Source: Morella rubra (taxonomy: Eukaryota > Streptophyta > Magnoliopsida > Fagales > Myricaceae). Taken from it: a stretch of DNA of 64,000 nt. Shown here in pieces: positions 1 through 12,149 of the stretch. The position numbers and the translations under genes are program-made. The first letter of the stretch is position 1, and each line of letters begins with the position of its first letter. Where the stretch lies: contig RXIC02000493.1 of assembly GCA_003952965.2 (NCBI GenBank), positions 62,001 to 126,000 of the forward strand, given 5' to 3'. The notes beneath the pieces were generated by a model that did no database searches, was not told where the DNA came from, and worked only from the letters and a program-made list of their open reading frames with translations.

Positions 1-189
1 AGAAAACAAAAAAAAAATAAAGATACAAAAGCGGTTTTCGCTGTAAATAAAGGAGACTCCGGGGACGTATTTGCAAGCATTCCTCTGGTAAAATCTCCCC
101 TTTAACCTAATAACAAATCTACGAACACGATGACAGATGGTCATCCCCCGACGTGCGTCTGCCAGAAATAACAGTCTGAATTACTCAAA

Positions 190-2031
190 TTAGGTTTGCT
201 TCTCAAGATCCTTAGAATTTATGAAGGTTCCGTGGAAGCCATATGGAACCCGGGACGGAAGCTTAACTGTGGTTTCCAACTTCATATTCAAGGCATTTAC
301 GATTTGTAGCTCTGATTTCCCTTCCTTCTCGTCATGCACAAAAGCTAGGATGTACCCATCATCCTCCTTCTCCAAATTGGGGCTTCTAGGAAGGAACAGA
401 GGCTCGCCACCAAACCTCTCGTCTCCGTACATGTACTTCCTTATCTCCCCTGTGAAGAGGTCAACTTTGGCAAAACCAGAAGCCTTCGGCCACGGTTCAG
501 CAAGGGCCAAATATGCGAATCGGGTTTTCCTCCCAAGCTTGTTCCGGTTCACCATACCGGCCTCTAAGTTCACTTGCTCAGACTCTGATAGGATGGGACG
601 GCACGTGGACTTGCCAGTCTCCAAATTGAGCCGAATTTCGGATAACACACTCTTCAAGCTCTCGTCACATTCATTGAAAATGGAGTCAGGAGGAGTCATG
701 CAAGAGCATATCACTACTACCTCATCGCTCTCAGGCTCTTCCCATGCATTCCAAAGGTGGAAACAGAAGCAATTTGGGGCTTCAATCCATTTGATCCCTG
801 AAGCATCAGTGGCATTCTTGTCCAAAATCCCAAACCTTGGCATCTTGTTTTTGTCATAAATGACCGGAGAGCCACCACGAATCATCTCCGAGAGCTTGAA
901 TACCACTTGCTGGTCTGGGATCACCACGAACCTCTCCGTAATCGCAAAGTCATGCATCATAGTAGGTTGAGCCAAAGGAATTTCAACATCAGGAGATTTT
1001 ACCCCGTTTCGTGAGAAGCAGAAGTACTTGAGGTATGGTTTTTGGACAACATCGTAGCTTAGAGCGAAGAACTCGCCAGAGACTGGATCAACTTTCGGGT
1101 GAGCGATCATTGTTGAGCAAAGTTGACCATTGAAATCATAGCGGCCAACAGTTTTGATGTCACCAGTGGGAGTAACTCGAACTTGGTATGGTATATCGTC
1201 TTCAGACATGGCAAGAAGACGACCATTAAAGTAGACAAGGCCAGCATTTGCCACTCCCATTCCGTGGTTGTAATCTATAAGACGAAATAGTCCTCGAGCA
1301 TAGAAAAGGAGGAGTCGAGCGATGCCAGAGTGACCGTGAAGCTCACCTATGGCCTTAGGAAAGACGGGACGACCAAGAGCTCGCTCTTGAACCAACCGGT
1401 GCGTCTCTGTGAACCTGCAGGCATAGCTAACCGAGCCATCCTTGAATTGGACAGCATGGACCATCCCGTCTCCATCGAAGAAATGGTGGCCGGCAAGGGG
1501 TTCGTGAAGTGGGTTTGCGCCATTCCGAACGTAGACGCCTTGAATAGAATTAGGGATTTTGCCCGAAACCGGTAGCGAGTGCTGGACGGTTTGCTCTTTT
1601 ACTGGACCAAAATTTCCGGCAATTTGAACTTTGGGATCGGCGGTTTTGGGTAGCGGATGTTGGCGCTCATGTGAGACCAAAGCAGCCTCCACGGCGTCTA
1701 AGGCCATGGCTGCAGCTTTCTGTAAGAGGTTCCATTGTTGGGGGACAGGCATATTAACTGTGAAAGACGAGGAACTAGAAATGTTAGCCTTGCCTTTTGG
1801 ATGTGCAGTGGTGGGAGCTGCAGCACTTGTTGCCGATTGATACTGCTTGGGGAACTGAAGTGTTTGGAGAGAGCAACATACATTTGGCATTTTTGGGGTC
1901 CTTTTCAAGGAGACAGAGGTCAAACGAGACCCCAACTTGAACAAAGATGAAGCACTAGAAGGAGACCAAGACGAAGAAACTCTAGGCTTAGCCCATGTGC
2001 TTGAAGAGGTTGCCGCTAAAGATGAAGCCAT
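190..2031 (-). CDS. CCD4: Carotenoid cleavage dioxygenase 4, chloroplastic (copy 1)
   Basis: Intronless 613-residue protein of the plant CCD/NCED (RPE65) family. These non-haem iron enzymes cleave a carotenoid double bond with O2; CCD4 types usually act at the 9,10 positions in plastids (plastoglobules) and give apocarotenoids such as ionones. Seen directly: a Ser-rich N-terminus typical of a transit peptide (about residues 1-90), then the seven-bladed propeller domain. The four iron-binding histidines are present at H311 (AHPKVDP), H360 (MMHDFAITE), H425 (FHLWNAWEE) and H600 (PYGFHGTF), with the second-shell glutamates E277, E490 and E543. The length and motif spacing are normal and there is no internal stop. 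The start chosen is the first ATG of the frame and matches copy 2 exactly. Odd: Cys replaces Arg at 305, 337 and 477 and Gly at 442 relative to copy 2, so reduced activity is possible. CCD4 rather than CCD1 or NCED is inferred from remembered family sequences; substrate is not determinable. Confidence 0.96.
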   Translation of the reverse strand: MASSLAATSSSTWAKPRVSSSWSPSSASSLFKLGSRLTSVSLKRTPKMPNVCCSLQTLQFPKQYQSATSAAAPTTAHPKGKANISSSSSFTVNMPVPQQWNLLQKAAAMALDAVEAALVSHERQHPLPKTADPKVQIAGNFGPVKEQTVQHSLPVSGKIPNSIQGVYVRNGANPLHEPLAGHHFFDGDGMVHAVQFKDGSVSYACRFTETHRLVQERALGRPVFPKAIGELHGHSGIARLLLFYARGLFRLIDYNHGMGVANAGLVYFNGRLLAMSEDDIPYQVRVTPTGDIKTVGRYDFNGQLCSTMIAHPKVDPVSGEFFALSYDVVQKPYLKYFCFSRNGVKSPDVEIPLAQPTMMHDFAITERFVVIPDQQVVFKLSEMIRGGSPVIYDKNKMPRFGILDKNATDASGIKWIEAPNCFCFHLWNAWEEPESDEVVVICSCMTPPDSIFNECDESLKSVLSEIRLNLETGKSTCRPILSESEQVNLEAGMVNRNKLGRKTRFAYLALAEPWPKASGFAKVDLFTGEIRKYMYGDERFGGEPLFLPRSPNLEKEDDGYILAFVHDEKEGKSELQIVNALNMKLETTVKLPSRVPYGFHGTFINSKDLEKQT

Positions 2032-2258
2032 GTCCGTACTTCAGTAAAGTAGAAACGGCACTTGGACTCAGTAGCAGAGAACTGATTTGTATGTGGGTGG
2101 GGTTGTCTTTTGAGGGGCGCTTAGTGCAATTTGAGACCAGCTATTTGTTTGCTTCTGGTTTGGTTTTCTTATGGAAGGAATAAAGAAAGTGCGAGACTGA
2201 GTGAATTTGAGTCGAGAGAAGTGCGAGATTTGAGGGGAGAGGTGTGGGAAAGGAGAGG

Positions 2259-2266
2259 TTTATATA
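2259..2266 (-). promoter_or_regulatory. TATA box of CCD4 copy 1
   Basis: Minus-strand TATATAAA about 235 bp upstream of the start codon, in a GA/CT-rich leader. The same box in the same context lies about 247 bp upstream of copy 2, and the sequence between box and ATG is alignable in both, so a 5' leader of roughly 200 nt is inferred. Homology to copy 2 stops at about 2302, some 35 bp beyond the box. Confidence 0.7.
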
Positions 2267-2302
2267 GGGAGAGAGCGGAGGCATGGAGGTCCACCTCAGA
2301 CT

Positions 2303-4685
2303 TGTAGAACCCCATATATATATAAATGGTTTACTGAATACGGAGAGCAAAGATGGTTAGGTGCAAGTTTAACAACATCACTCCTGATCTGTTCTTATTG
2401 TCATTTTTTGTAGCATATCTCTTCTCGAAAGATTTCCTCTCCCTCATAGAAAATGTGCCTCTTATTATATTATTGTCAGTACTATTGTTGTTATTGTAGT
2501 GTAATTCTATTAAATTAAATTCATACCCTTTTTCCATTTCATTGTAGGTGGAGATTCCTTTCTTCTTCCTTCATCAGCTGAAAGATTTCACATCGGTCTT
2601 CAACTCCACAATCATGGGCTAACAACCATATCCTCCCTCCATGTTCCGCCTTATAAACAACAACATATTTTATGAGCGGGGCTTAAATTAGTCTCTCTAA
2701 TGTCATGGATGACCGTAAGCTTCTATAAAGGTGGAATATTATAAACGCTTTGGTATAAAGAATTTTCAGTGCCGACTCGATAGAGATGCCCTTCTGACAT
2801 ATGGCCTCAGATCTCATCGTCGAAACGTTACAACATTCTTAAAGGTTTCTACGTGTCCCTAAGGTGACGACGACACACTTGGCGATTGGATCTCCCTTAA
2901 ATGCTTTGCTTTGATTATCAGATTCCATTCAAATTATTAGTGTAAGCCAAGCAAGCCTGACTTTAACTACCTAGTGCACCATTGTTTCTATAAGCTTTTT
3001 ATATTTCTTTTCGTTTCTTCATGATCTTTTGTTTATATCTATATCTATATTCTTCGAGCTTTCTGTTAGTTTGCAGCTTAATTTGCTTACGCCCTCCCGA
3101 AACTCTGCATAATGTAATTGATTTTATCAATAAATGGGCGAAACAGTATGTGTTATATATGTGTCGGCAGGTTTATTGATCAGCGCAAACACGCCACAGT
3201 CAAATCTAATAATTAATGCCGGATTTGGCAATGGCAAACTACAATCACTGCAATCAAAACCACCACACACATTCTCCTACTCTCTCTTCCCCCCACCTGC
3301 TTCTTCGGTCATGTTTGCGTGCGCATGAGTCGACCTGGTCCAGATGCATTAGTGCGACCCTCTCTAGTTGAGAACCGGCAGCTTGTCTCAAGCTTTTTAT
3401 TTTCTTTTCTTTCCCCAACTGGGTTGCCGTTCTCACATGTCAACAAAATACGATCTACGTGTCCCGGACCCCTCAAATATTCCCTCTTCTGCAGAGCCAT
3501 TAGCAAGCTAGCAGACGGCCACTTGTTAGAGAAATGATAACGTAACTGTGTAGGCATCATGGTATCATCAAGTGGATGCATATTGTCGCGGCCGGGGGAA
3601 ATATTATTCTCTCGCATATGATGGTTACAATAATGACGGAAGCCGCACAAGTCTAAAGATGCTACAAGAATTTAACTCCCCCGAGTGTTTGTCATATATG
3701 TGGAGATGAATGCCGTGTTTAGTAGTGTTGAAGTGAAAACGAGATTCCAATAAAATTAGTACCCAAGCCCGTATGGGTGTTGATCGATCTCTGTTGGCGT
3801 GATAGCAAGTGGGGGATAGCCCTTATCAGGGGGAAATATGTGGGTTAGTAAATAATACATTGAAAGCTCCGGTGACCCATGAGACGTGGGATATTCACAT
3901 GATTAGCACACTGCTGAAGCGTGTTTAATCATGCGGCCAACATGGGGTGAACCACAACGTAGGAATTAGTTTAAGTTCGAAATCAAGTAGCGTGAAAGTC
4001 GAGAGATTTATCGGCTATCCCTGCTCTCAGTTGGCACATGTGAGACCATTGATTGCGACATTAAAAAAAAGAAAAAAAGGACAGAACGATTCTTAAATCC
4101 CAAAGAAAATGGAGAGAAAGAATGGAAATTAAGAACTCTTTTTGAGTAACTGCTAGAGACATTGCTATTCCCATAAGAAGAAAGCAAACCAGCAAATTTT
4201 GTGACAGAAAATTCAGTAGTCTTTCAGAGAACTAGTACTACGTGGTCAACTGCTAGACCGCAAGTGTGAATGGCTTCCTTAAGGATTAAAGAAAACTTGA
4301 CAATCTTGTTCAACTTTTGATCTGTATCATTGCCGAACAAATGATCGATTCACGTGTCTACAGTATGGCGAATGGTGTGGCTCTCATTATTTTTTATCCG
4401 AAAGCTCATTTCCAATTATTGGCAAATGGGAACAAGCAAAATTCAAATGCTTTCAAGATCCTTAAATATCTAGCGATTAGCAGTATAACTTGGATATCAT
4501 AATTTGTCGATCAAGATCATTATTAGATAATTAACTAGCTAGTATGAACGCTCAGACGTTGTTTAATGCTCTAAATAGAACATATTATAAATGCAGTCAG
4601 GACTTGGAAGTACAATTAGGCTAATCTACACTTTGGTCACCGGTCATGTCCCCAAACAATGTCTAAGGCGGTTGAACAAGACGAT
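2303..4685. other. Intergenic DNA upstream of CCD4 copy 1, nothing recognised
   Basis: About 2.4 kb without a supportable gene or transposon domain. Small open frames on both strands near 3130-3650 overlap one another and show no known motif. The sequence does not visibly match the corresponding upstream stretch of copy 2 (46624-47650), so the two paralogues differ in everything beyond the core promoter. It may contain further regulatory sequence of copy 1. Confidence 0.5.
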
Positions 4686-4689
4686 TTAA

Positions 4690-5850
4690 GACTCAAAACC
4701 AACACTAGCCGAAAGGGGGGTGAATAGGTTCTACAACTTTTCTTGTAACTTTTTAAACTCACTAAAATTTCTGCACAAGCTTCACAAGAACAGATCAGTA
4801 ATTTCAATATGAAAATTACTACAACGTAATTTATCAACACGGAATATAAATCATGTAAATCAGAACCTATATCTAAGATTTTTTATAGCCAAGAACACTT
4901 AACAATGCTCAGCTGCTGTTCAAAGATTATAAACAATTAATCAAGAACAAAGTAAACTAATCAATCACCAAATAAAGATACCAATTTTTGGTTACGAAGA
5001 GAAAATCTCTTAGAAATAAATTCCAAGAAACAAAAACTCTGCGGGCCCGTAGGCCGGAAAAAGATTTCACTAGCTTTTTAAACTCGATATACAAGGTGAT
5101 TCTTAAACTCAATAATTCCTAATCTAACACAATTGATTTCTTACCTGAAATACAACATTCAGATCTGCACCTTAGTAAAGATTGAGAACCTCTCATCCAT
5201 TCAAAAAGCTTAGAAGCTTTACCTCACTATCCATACCTTGCCATCCTCCATGTGAACTCACAACAACTTCAAGAACAGGGCACTCATGACCTCCAAGATT
5301 TCCAGCAACTCTGAAGATCTTGAATTTCTTTAGTTTGCACACAAATGGCTCAAAAAAATGGAGAGGGTTTTTCGTTGAAGGCTCAATATCTGAATTTTTC
5401 TAAGTTAATAAATAATGAGAAAATATTGGGGATATCTACTGAAATAATACACGGCTAAAAGTGGAAGTTCCAAGACCTTCTAGGTCTTCTTGGCGTCCTT
5501 TAATTAGTTCGAAACGATCTAACTAAAATCTGTTACAGTAGTTCTTTAAGTCGCGATTATGTTAAACTTGCATCTGACTTCCAGCTGACTTGAATTTTCT
5601 CAGAAAAAAAATAACGTCTGCTTCTCGCATTAACTGATCCTGAACTTACTTCAATCAAACTTGTCACCCAAAAAAAAGTCTGGATGTGTATTTTTACTAT
5701 TGTCTTCAGTTCTTCATAGAAGCTTCAATAAACTTTGATATCTCAGGAATTAAACTTAATTACATACGAAGTAAAGCCAACTAAGATTATTCCCTAACAA
5801 CGGTAATAATAGTTAAAGTCTGCAAACTATGTGATGCTTAATTTATAATT
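4690..5850 (-). mobile_element. LTR-like fragment, possibly Copia (SIRE-like), minus orientation
   Basis: Begins with an AGCCGAAAGGGGGGTGAATAGG-like junction (4705-4726), which on the minus strand reads as the C-rich end often seen in large Copia LTRs. AT-rich non-coding sequence follows for about 1.1 kb, with no gag or pol motif. No target duplication or partner LTR was identified, so this is at most a solo or truncated LTR. The assignment rests on remembered LTR end sequences and is tentative; limits are approximate. Confidence 0.35.
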
Positions 5851-5869
5851 GTACTTCTTTGTTGTAGTT

Positions 5870-6364
5870 TCTCTTGGGGCAATGGTTTATGGGATCTTCA
5901 ACTTCAGATTAAATGTAAATGGCGCCGGATTACCATGTGTGAAGGGAAGAAGTTAAGAACAAGGGCACACCAAATCTAGATTCCTAATTGGTTTTCGAAT
6001 GGGATCATGTGCGTTGGGAATGACGAGACAGAGACAACCATCTGAAAAGGTCTAAAAAATGTTGGCACGGAAGTTTTCGTCGCAAAAACACGGATATTTT
6101 TGGAGATGGCATATGTCGACCATCACACATCCATAGTACCAAAAAGCAAAGATTTTTTTTTTTAACAGAAAGTTCGGTCCCAACAAAACATTTTCTATCT
6201 CGAAAAATATTGTTTTTGAGACGTATTTATTTTTTGTCCCCAAAAATTACCTACACACATCATTTAGGACATATCGCAAAATCTGTTCCGAAAGAATACT
6301 TTCGGGACGAATTTTTTAACATCCTAAAAAAAAGCCATCTCAAAAATTCAAATTTCTTGTAGTG
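5870..6364. mobile_element. CACTA-type terminal fragment (right end)
   Basis: The segment ends in TTTCTTGTAGTG (6353-6364), the reverse complement of the CACTACAAGAAA terminus of En/Spm (CACTA) transposons. The interior carries repeated short motifs of the type CGTCCCAAAA and related strings, as expected of subterminal repeats. No transposase motif is present and the left end was not found, so its left limit is a guess. A similar motif-rich segment occurs at about 19960-20200. Confidence 0.5.
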
Positions 6365-7100
6365 TTTGCAAAAGCAATCAAAACACTTTGGGTTGTGTTC
6401 AGTACTGATTGACATGTGCGAACAGTACGTATATACTAAAAAGTAGAGTTTAGATGCAGTTTGAACTGCCTAACAAGGCATTCGAACGGTATTCTCTTAA
6501 ACAGCATCAAGTGGTTTTATTGTCCAAACAGTAATAGTCTCATTCGAACGACGTAAACAAAACTTGTTCGTGGCTGACTCGACTCGGCTAGGAAAACCGG
6601 TTACAATACTTAAAACATTCATACATAAACCCTACAAAAACAACCCAAATAAATGCTCAAACACTCCAAGCAAGCGATTGTTCATTTACTATCCGAATGG
6701 CCACGTATACCGTTCGGATGGGAATAATGGTAAATGGGACATATTTTCAAGACTTGCATGAATGACGGTAGGTGTGCAATACATGCCTTCAAACGTTTCT
6801 TTCTTAAATCCAAACGGTTTTCTATTTTTGGGACAGAACGAGAGGAACCTGTTATTTTATACCTATCAATAGTGCTTTCCATGCATAAATCGTTCTCATA
6901 CAATAAATTGTTGTTGACACACATGTATGTCTTCATGAATTCTATATAATTCAAGTGCTAAAAAAAAATTGACGCATGGTGCTGTGGATAACGTTGAACA
7001 ATGCTACTAAATGCTTCTTAGCGTGTCTTTTGATTTTCTAGAACGGCTACTTCGGCAATTTTCATGCAAACTTCCTTGACTATATATCTTTAGAGCCTAT
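6365..7100. repeat. Segment with dispersed TTCGAACG-like motifs, no gene
   Basis: Several copies of a short motif (TTCGAACG, TCCGAATGG, GTTCGGATGG) occur between 6400 and 6730 in both orientations. The same motif clusters at 20140-20450, 23590-23830 and 39070-39180, always beside CACTA-like debris, which suggests transposon subterminal repeats. No supported coding sequence was seen. Confidence 0.35.
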
Positions 7101-7463
7101 TGATAGGGTGAAATATGGTTGGCCCAATAGTATCAAAGGCTCGGGCCCAATGGCCTCCAAAAGCATCTTGACAGCCCATTAAAGAGATAAAGCTTCGTAG
7201 GATTCCTCAATTATTACCTAGAAGATATACTGGGGGCCCCACCTTTCTTATTATCTAGAGATTAGGTCTCTAACTAATCATCAATCCAATAAAGATAAAA
7301 TAATTCCCCTACGTGATAAAAGGAACCAGCTCTCAGACTCCTAATAGGAATAAGAGTCCTAACCACTCGAGCAGTTCTATCCTTTCATGATTGAGCCTCT
7401 CCAAGTCATAAAAAACAAGGTACGCAACCGCTAATTCTACATTCTAATTATTGGCACTCCTAT
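7101..7463 (+). repeat. LTR-like direct repeat, copy 1
   Basis: Starts TGATAGGGTGAAATATGG and aligns with 19492-19826 over most of its length (shared blocks include GGCCCAATAGTAT, GCCCATTAAAGAGATAAA, ACGTGATAAAAGGAACCA and CGCTAATTCTACATT). A roughly 25-bp difference sits in the middle. The left end of MULE-1 begins 11 bp after it. The copies could be the two LTRs of one non-coding retroelement or two independent insertions. Confidence 0.5.
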
Positions 7464-7474
7464 CATTATTTTAA

Positions 7475-7600
7475 GGGAAAAATACACTTTGCACCCCTGA
7501 ACTATTAGGGCATTGACACTTTGCACCTCGATTTATCAATTTCATGACATTGAACCCTCATGGTAAACGAAGCACGTGCCGTCCATGTGACTTGCTCCCA
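7475..7600 (+). repeat. Putative left terminal inverted repeat of MULE-1
   Basis: Begins GGGAAAAATACACTTTGCAC and contains repeated 'ACTTTGCACC' strings, like the ends of the complete element at 30558-36791 (GGGAAAATTAAAC...TTTGCACC). It lies about 1.06 kb upstream of a MULE transposase relic in the same relation as in that element. No matching right terminus was found by eye between 15600 and 16800, so the right end is lost or too diverged. Confidence 0.55.
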
Positions 7601-8538
7601 TTACGATGCCCGTTTTACCTTTTGTTAACGCAGATAGACATTGAATCACGAATTCAATTTTGAGCATGATTTGTCTGAACAGTTTGAAGTTGCTTCTCTT
7701 CGATAACACTGTTGTCTTCTTCAGCAGTTACTAGTTGATTCTATTTGCAAGCTTTTCAAGAGATCTCATTTCCTAGAGGTATGGACTTCGAAATTGATGA
7801 ATGGGTTTTCTGCTATGCTATTTTAGGGTTTCGAGCATTTTGCGATTGTATATATCGTGCTAGGAAAGTTTAGAGCTTTCGACAATTTTGATAAATGTTC
7901 GTTACTTTTGGGTATTGTACGTAGGCGATAACATTTTTAAGTAGATTGCTCGCATAAATTGCAAGGAATCGTTAGCTTCCCCATCTCTTTATCAAATATG
8001 AAAACCCGTAAGGTCTTGTGGTTCCCCTTTGTCCCCCACGATTGAATTTGTTGGCATTATTTTACTATTTACTCAAAGCAAGGGGTGTGGTCGCATAAAG
8101 TACATGTTTGGAGCGTTGTTACATTTCGTTGCTTGTGGTCTCCTTTGTGCACGTTCTACACATTAAAATTAGACCAAATGCCTCTGTGGGTCTCTTTGTT
8201 AAATGTTTAGCTAAGACCCATTCAATTCCTTTCTGTTCCACATTACATTTGTTTAACATATAGTTTTGTGTCAAAAATATTACATGACTACAAAGTCCCA
8301 ACGTTTTAAGGCTACAAAATACCCTAATGTTTTATGGCTACCAAGTCCTTTACATGATTATTTGCAGACTATTATCTTTAAGACTATAAGCCATTTGTGG
8401 GTACCAAGTACACACCTGAATGTTTTTGCATTACTTGTCTTACATTCTATTGATTATGTTTTACCTAATTATTATAAATCATTATATATTCTGACATGAA
8501 TGGTTTATATTACTTGCATGTGCTTTATTTCACAAATC
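7601..8538 (+). other. 5' non-coding region of MULE-1
   Basis: About 0.94 kb between the terminal repeat and the first coding codon of the transposase relic. No gene, no RNA motif and no strong internal repeat was seen. In the complete element further right the corresponding stretch (30785-31357) is also non-coding, so a leader or promoter role is inferred from position only. Confidence 0.4.
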
Positions 8539-10484
8539 ATGCCTCCTGATTTCTTTCTATTTGAGGTACATTATGGTGGTAGGTTTAGTAGGCAGTTTAG
8601 GTGTAGTTACGTCAGTGGAAACGTTGACGCGTATGACGAACCCTACGATCAAAATTGTTAGTCATTCTTCGAACCGGAGGCCATTGTGAAGCCATTTGTA
8701 TATAAGGCTGGTGATCTCATTTACTACAAGCAGCCAGGAAAAGTCTTGATGATGGCACGATCCTTGTATCCTCTGACCATGATGTCTGGCAATGGTGAAA
8801 TGCCACGAAGGAGAATCTATTGTAGTCTTGTTTGTTGTCTCATTTGATTACAGGGAAAAGGGTGACAATATTGGTGAGGAGGCTGTAAAAGCTAAGGAGG
8901 AAAATGAGAGACGTAGATTCGGGTTGAATGATCCTTCCTGGGATCACGTCCTTAGCTTCGATGAAGAGCTTTTGGAGGTTGATGTAGACAATGCTCACAA
9001 TTATGGTGTAGGACCATCTTCCGTTGGACGTCATACCTCTTCTGGAACGGATACTGGATATGAGACAGGAATTAATGATGAAAGGGGTGATGGAGGAAAT
9101 GATGAGGGAGGTGATGGAGGCGAGGATGAAGGGGTGACAAGGGTGGTCTAGAGTCGCATGAAATTCATTGTGACCCATTGAAAGGAAAGTCTTCTATCAA
9201 TGACGATGAGCAACATGTTTTAGATATAAGTGACAGTACTTATTCTTTTAAAATTTTGTTATTCAATAATAAGATAATGTCACATTAAACTAACTGCACT
9301 TGCATTTATTTATTTGTCCTTGTCCATCATATTCTTTGTTCTATCGTTTGCATGTGTTGACCGTTACCTTTATTTTTGAGATGTTGGTAATGGCTCGAAT
9401 ATTGGAAGAAGTGATATTTTTGAGTCCCTTGAAGTTAGTGAGGTGGCAGAAGAAGCTGACAATTTACCTGAGCCATATCGTGGCCCTGAGTTCCAAGTTA
9501 CAGACTTGGTTGCCCCTGTCCTGAAGCTCAGGATGAAGTTTCTATCCTCTAAATTGTTCAAAGAAGCAGTGCAAGAGGAAAATATATTGAAGGGGAAAGA
9601 CATAAGGTCCAGGAAGAACTACTCTGATAAGGTGATTGTGGTAGGCAGGGATGCACCGAAGTGCGAATACAGAGTATACAGAAGGTGGATGAAGGTGGAA
9701 ATGACCTTCTAAATCAGGACTTTTCACAGTACCCATCGGTGCACGAGGAAGTATCGGAGCTCCCTCATAGTATTTAGGTTTATTACTAATAAGTACATAG
9801 AACAAATCAAGACACAGCCTAACATCCCAGTGGACTCTATAACACAGGAGGAAAAGAGGCAATGGAAGGTTGATGTTAATGAGAGTCAAGTGTATCGTGC
9901 TAGGAGGAAGGCACGAGCAATATCGTCGTCTTTAGGACTACGCAGTGACATTGAGGGAGACCAATAGAGGAAGTTGTATTATGTTGAAGCTGGAGAGGAT
10001 ACCTCCTGAGTTGGGACCCACGTTCCAGTGAATGTATGTTTCCCTGGCAACAATGAAGGATGGTTTTAAAGAGCGTTGCAGGTCCTGGATTGGTCTCAAT
10101 GGGTGCTTCTTCAAAGGCCTATACAAAGGGCAACTGTTGACCGTTGTCTTAGAGATGTGAACAATAATATGTATCCCATTAAATTGGCCACGATAGAGGA
10201 CAAAACCAAGGATAGTTAGACTTAGTTCCTACAGACATTGATCTCGAATTTAGGTCAACCGCCATTTTATGACCGGTCCTTCATTTCTGACCTTCAGAAG
10301 GTAATTCGTTGACCCTTCTTACCATTGTTGATTATTCTTACCTTTTTATCGATTAATACATTATCTAATAGACATCTATATGCTATTTGTAGGGCATCAT
10401 ATTGAGCTTTGAGGCAGTAAGGCCTAATGAAGACCATCGGATATACATTAGGCGTCTTTATGCCAACTTCTAAAATGTTGGACA
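8539..10484 (+). pseudogene. MULE-1 transposase, N-terminal and DDE part (broken)
   Basis: Relic of a mudrA-like transposase. From the ATG at 8539 it reads a plant MULE N-terminal domain (VHYGGRF, YDEPYD, DLIYYKQPGK, SSDHDVWQMV), an acidic region rich in Asp, Glu and Gly (about 8880-9150), the MuDR DNA-binding domain (about 9480-9720, LKLRMKF then APKCEYRVYRRW) and the MULE DDE domain (about 10070-10310, WIGLNGCFFKGLYKGQLL and FISDLQK). A GT-AG intron follows (from the GT after the Lys codon near 10300 to about 10393), then LSFEAVRPNEDHR and RRLYANF. Stops and frameshifts are frequent. The first catalytic Asp of the LDG motif is Asn here. Reading is cut at 10484 by a hAT insertion and resumes at 14049. 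Confidence 0.85.
10477..10484. repeat. Left target-site duplication of the hAT insertion
   Basis: GTTGGACA here matches GCTGGACA at 14049-14056 (7 of 8 bases). Eight bases is the family-specific length for hAT transposons. Removing the insertion plus one copy rejoins the MULE-1 reading frame, going from YANF-stop-NVGH straight into QGVALRDKLW. Confidence 0.75.
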
Positions 10485-11639
10485 TATGGGTATCGTTAAT
10501 AACCGGATTCCTATTTTGGCATCTGATTCCAATCTGGCAACTACCGAAATTCTAGCAATCCCAATATCAGATGCCAAAATTCCTGTAGTTGATATATGGG
10601 CTAATTTTTAATGATTTTGGGCCCTAAAATTTTAATTTTTTTGGGCTTATTACACTATCTGATTCTGGGCTTATTACACAATCTAGTTTTAGGTTTGCAC
10701 GATCAGATTTTTAAAGATGTTGGATGTTGGATCCATAGTTTAGTTGGATATTGGATCCAATACTTTTTTATTCATTTACATATTACAATTCTATAATAAT
10801 TGAAGATTGCATTAAATTAATAAATCACATACATACATTAATGAAAGAAAAGTGATACAAAATTACAAATAACAATTTACAAATTACAAATTACAAATAA
10901 ACATATAAATAAAATCTACAAATAATACAAATTTACATTCTGAAAAAAAAATCTACAAATATTACAAATTGGATTATCCAACTTGGATAGTTGAATTGAA
11001 TGGAATAAAATGTTGGTCATTTAATCAAAACATCACTATCATATGATTATGGTAGTGTTAGTTTTGTATGGCCTTTTTATCTACGCCCATAATATTTAAC
11101 GACCAATGCAAAAGATTGGTCACTAATGACTAAACTAATTTAACTAATGTATAACATAACACCTAATTGATTACTTTCCATTTTTCAAAACAATGAAACA
11201 TCACCATATCAAAATGATCAACTTTACAAATAATGAAAATTATGAAATATGTGTACAACATCATGTCCATCATTAAAAAAAAAATCCAAATCCAAAAAAT
11301 AATTGTTTATTGGATACTCATAGTAAATGAAGAACAAAATACAACACACCCCTAAAATCCAAATTATTAATTATCAATCAATCCCATTATCTAAGATTCT
11401 AAGTCTAACAATATTAACCTAATATTATGGGCATTTTCCTTAAAGCAAAAAACAATATACTAATACCTAAAGTCTAAACTATAGAATAATATAACCTATA
11501 CTCTAATACTCATATTGTAACAAATTAAAATGAAAAACAATACCTCCCTCTAATCGTCCACATCAAGAGTCACGCTATCCATGTTGGAGACCGAGTCATG
11601 TCTGGAGACGAAATTTTAATAAATAAACATTTATCAATT

Positions 11640-11970
11640 AAAATAAACTAAACATAGAAAGCATTATTTTTTTCCACATTATAACTTTTAAATATTTTGT
11701 TCCAACCAATCTCAAGTTCACGTTCAGCATCTTCATGAATAGATTGCAACCAATTCTGAGCACATATAAGACTATTTTCGGAGACAGAGAGCTTCGAAAA
11801 GCATCCAATACACGTCCTCTTGTGCTGAAGATCGACTCAGATGACACGGTTGTAATGGGATGGCAAGTACATCTCGAGCAATCCGAACAAGTATAGGGAA
11901 CTTAAATTGATTCACTTTCCACCAAGCCAAATATCAAAATCCTCGTCTTAGGTAGGGTGGGTAACAGTAT
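11640..11970 (-). pseudogene. hAT transposase C-terminal dimerisation domain (fragment)
   Basis: On the minus strand the sequence reads WKVNQFKFPILVRIARDVLAIP, then after a one-base frameshift TTVSSESIFSTRGRVLDAF and RSSLSPKIV. This is the conserved hAT-C dimerisation motif (in typical members VASESAFSTGGRVLD..RSSL.P..V). It is followed by the degraded end of the protein. The N-terminal and catalytic parts expected upstream (higher coordinates) are largely missing or scrambled. The fragment lies inside the hAT element at 10485-14048 and fixes its orientation. Confidence 0.8.
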
Positions 11971-12149
11971 TGCAAAGGATGCATTATCCACTATGATCGC
12001 ATTATCAATCCCCCACTCAAATCCTCCAATTTTGTTGCAACCCTTTTGTGATCTATGACTCTATTCAAGGATCCTTTTGTACAACACAAATTTAGAATCA
12101 ATAACAGTCAGACATTACATATTTTGAACAGAAGTTCATGAGTCATTGT

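Noticed and set aside
221..859. 212-codon plus-strand open frame opposite CCD4 copy 1, and an equal one at 44531-45169 opposite copy 2
   Set aside because: Both lie antisense inside the CCD4 coding sequence and are conserved only because the sense gene is conserved. No known domain.
3134..3650. Overlapping small open frames on both strands upstream of CCD4 copy 1
   Set aside because: Mutually overlapping, short, no motif and no conservation with the copy-2 flank.
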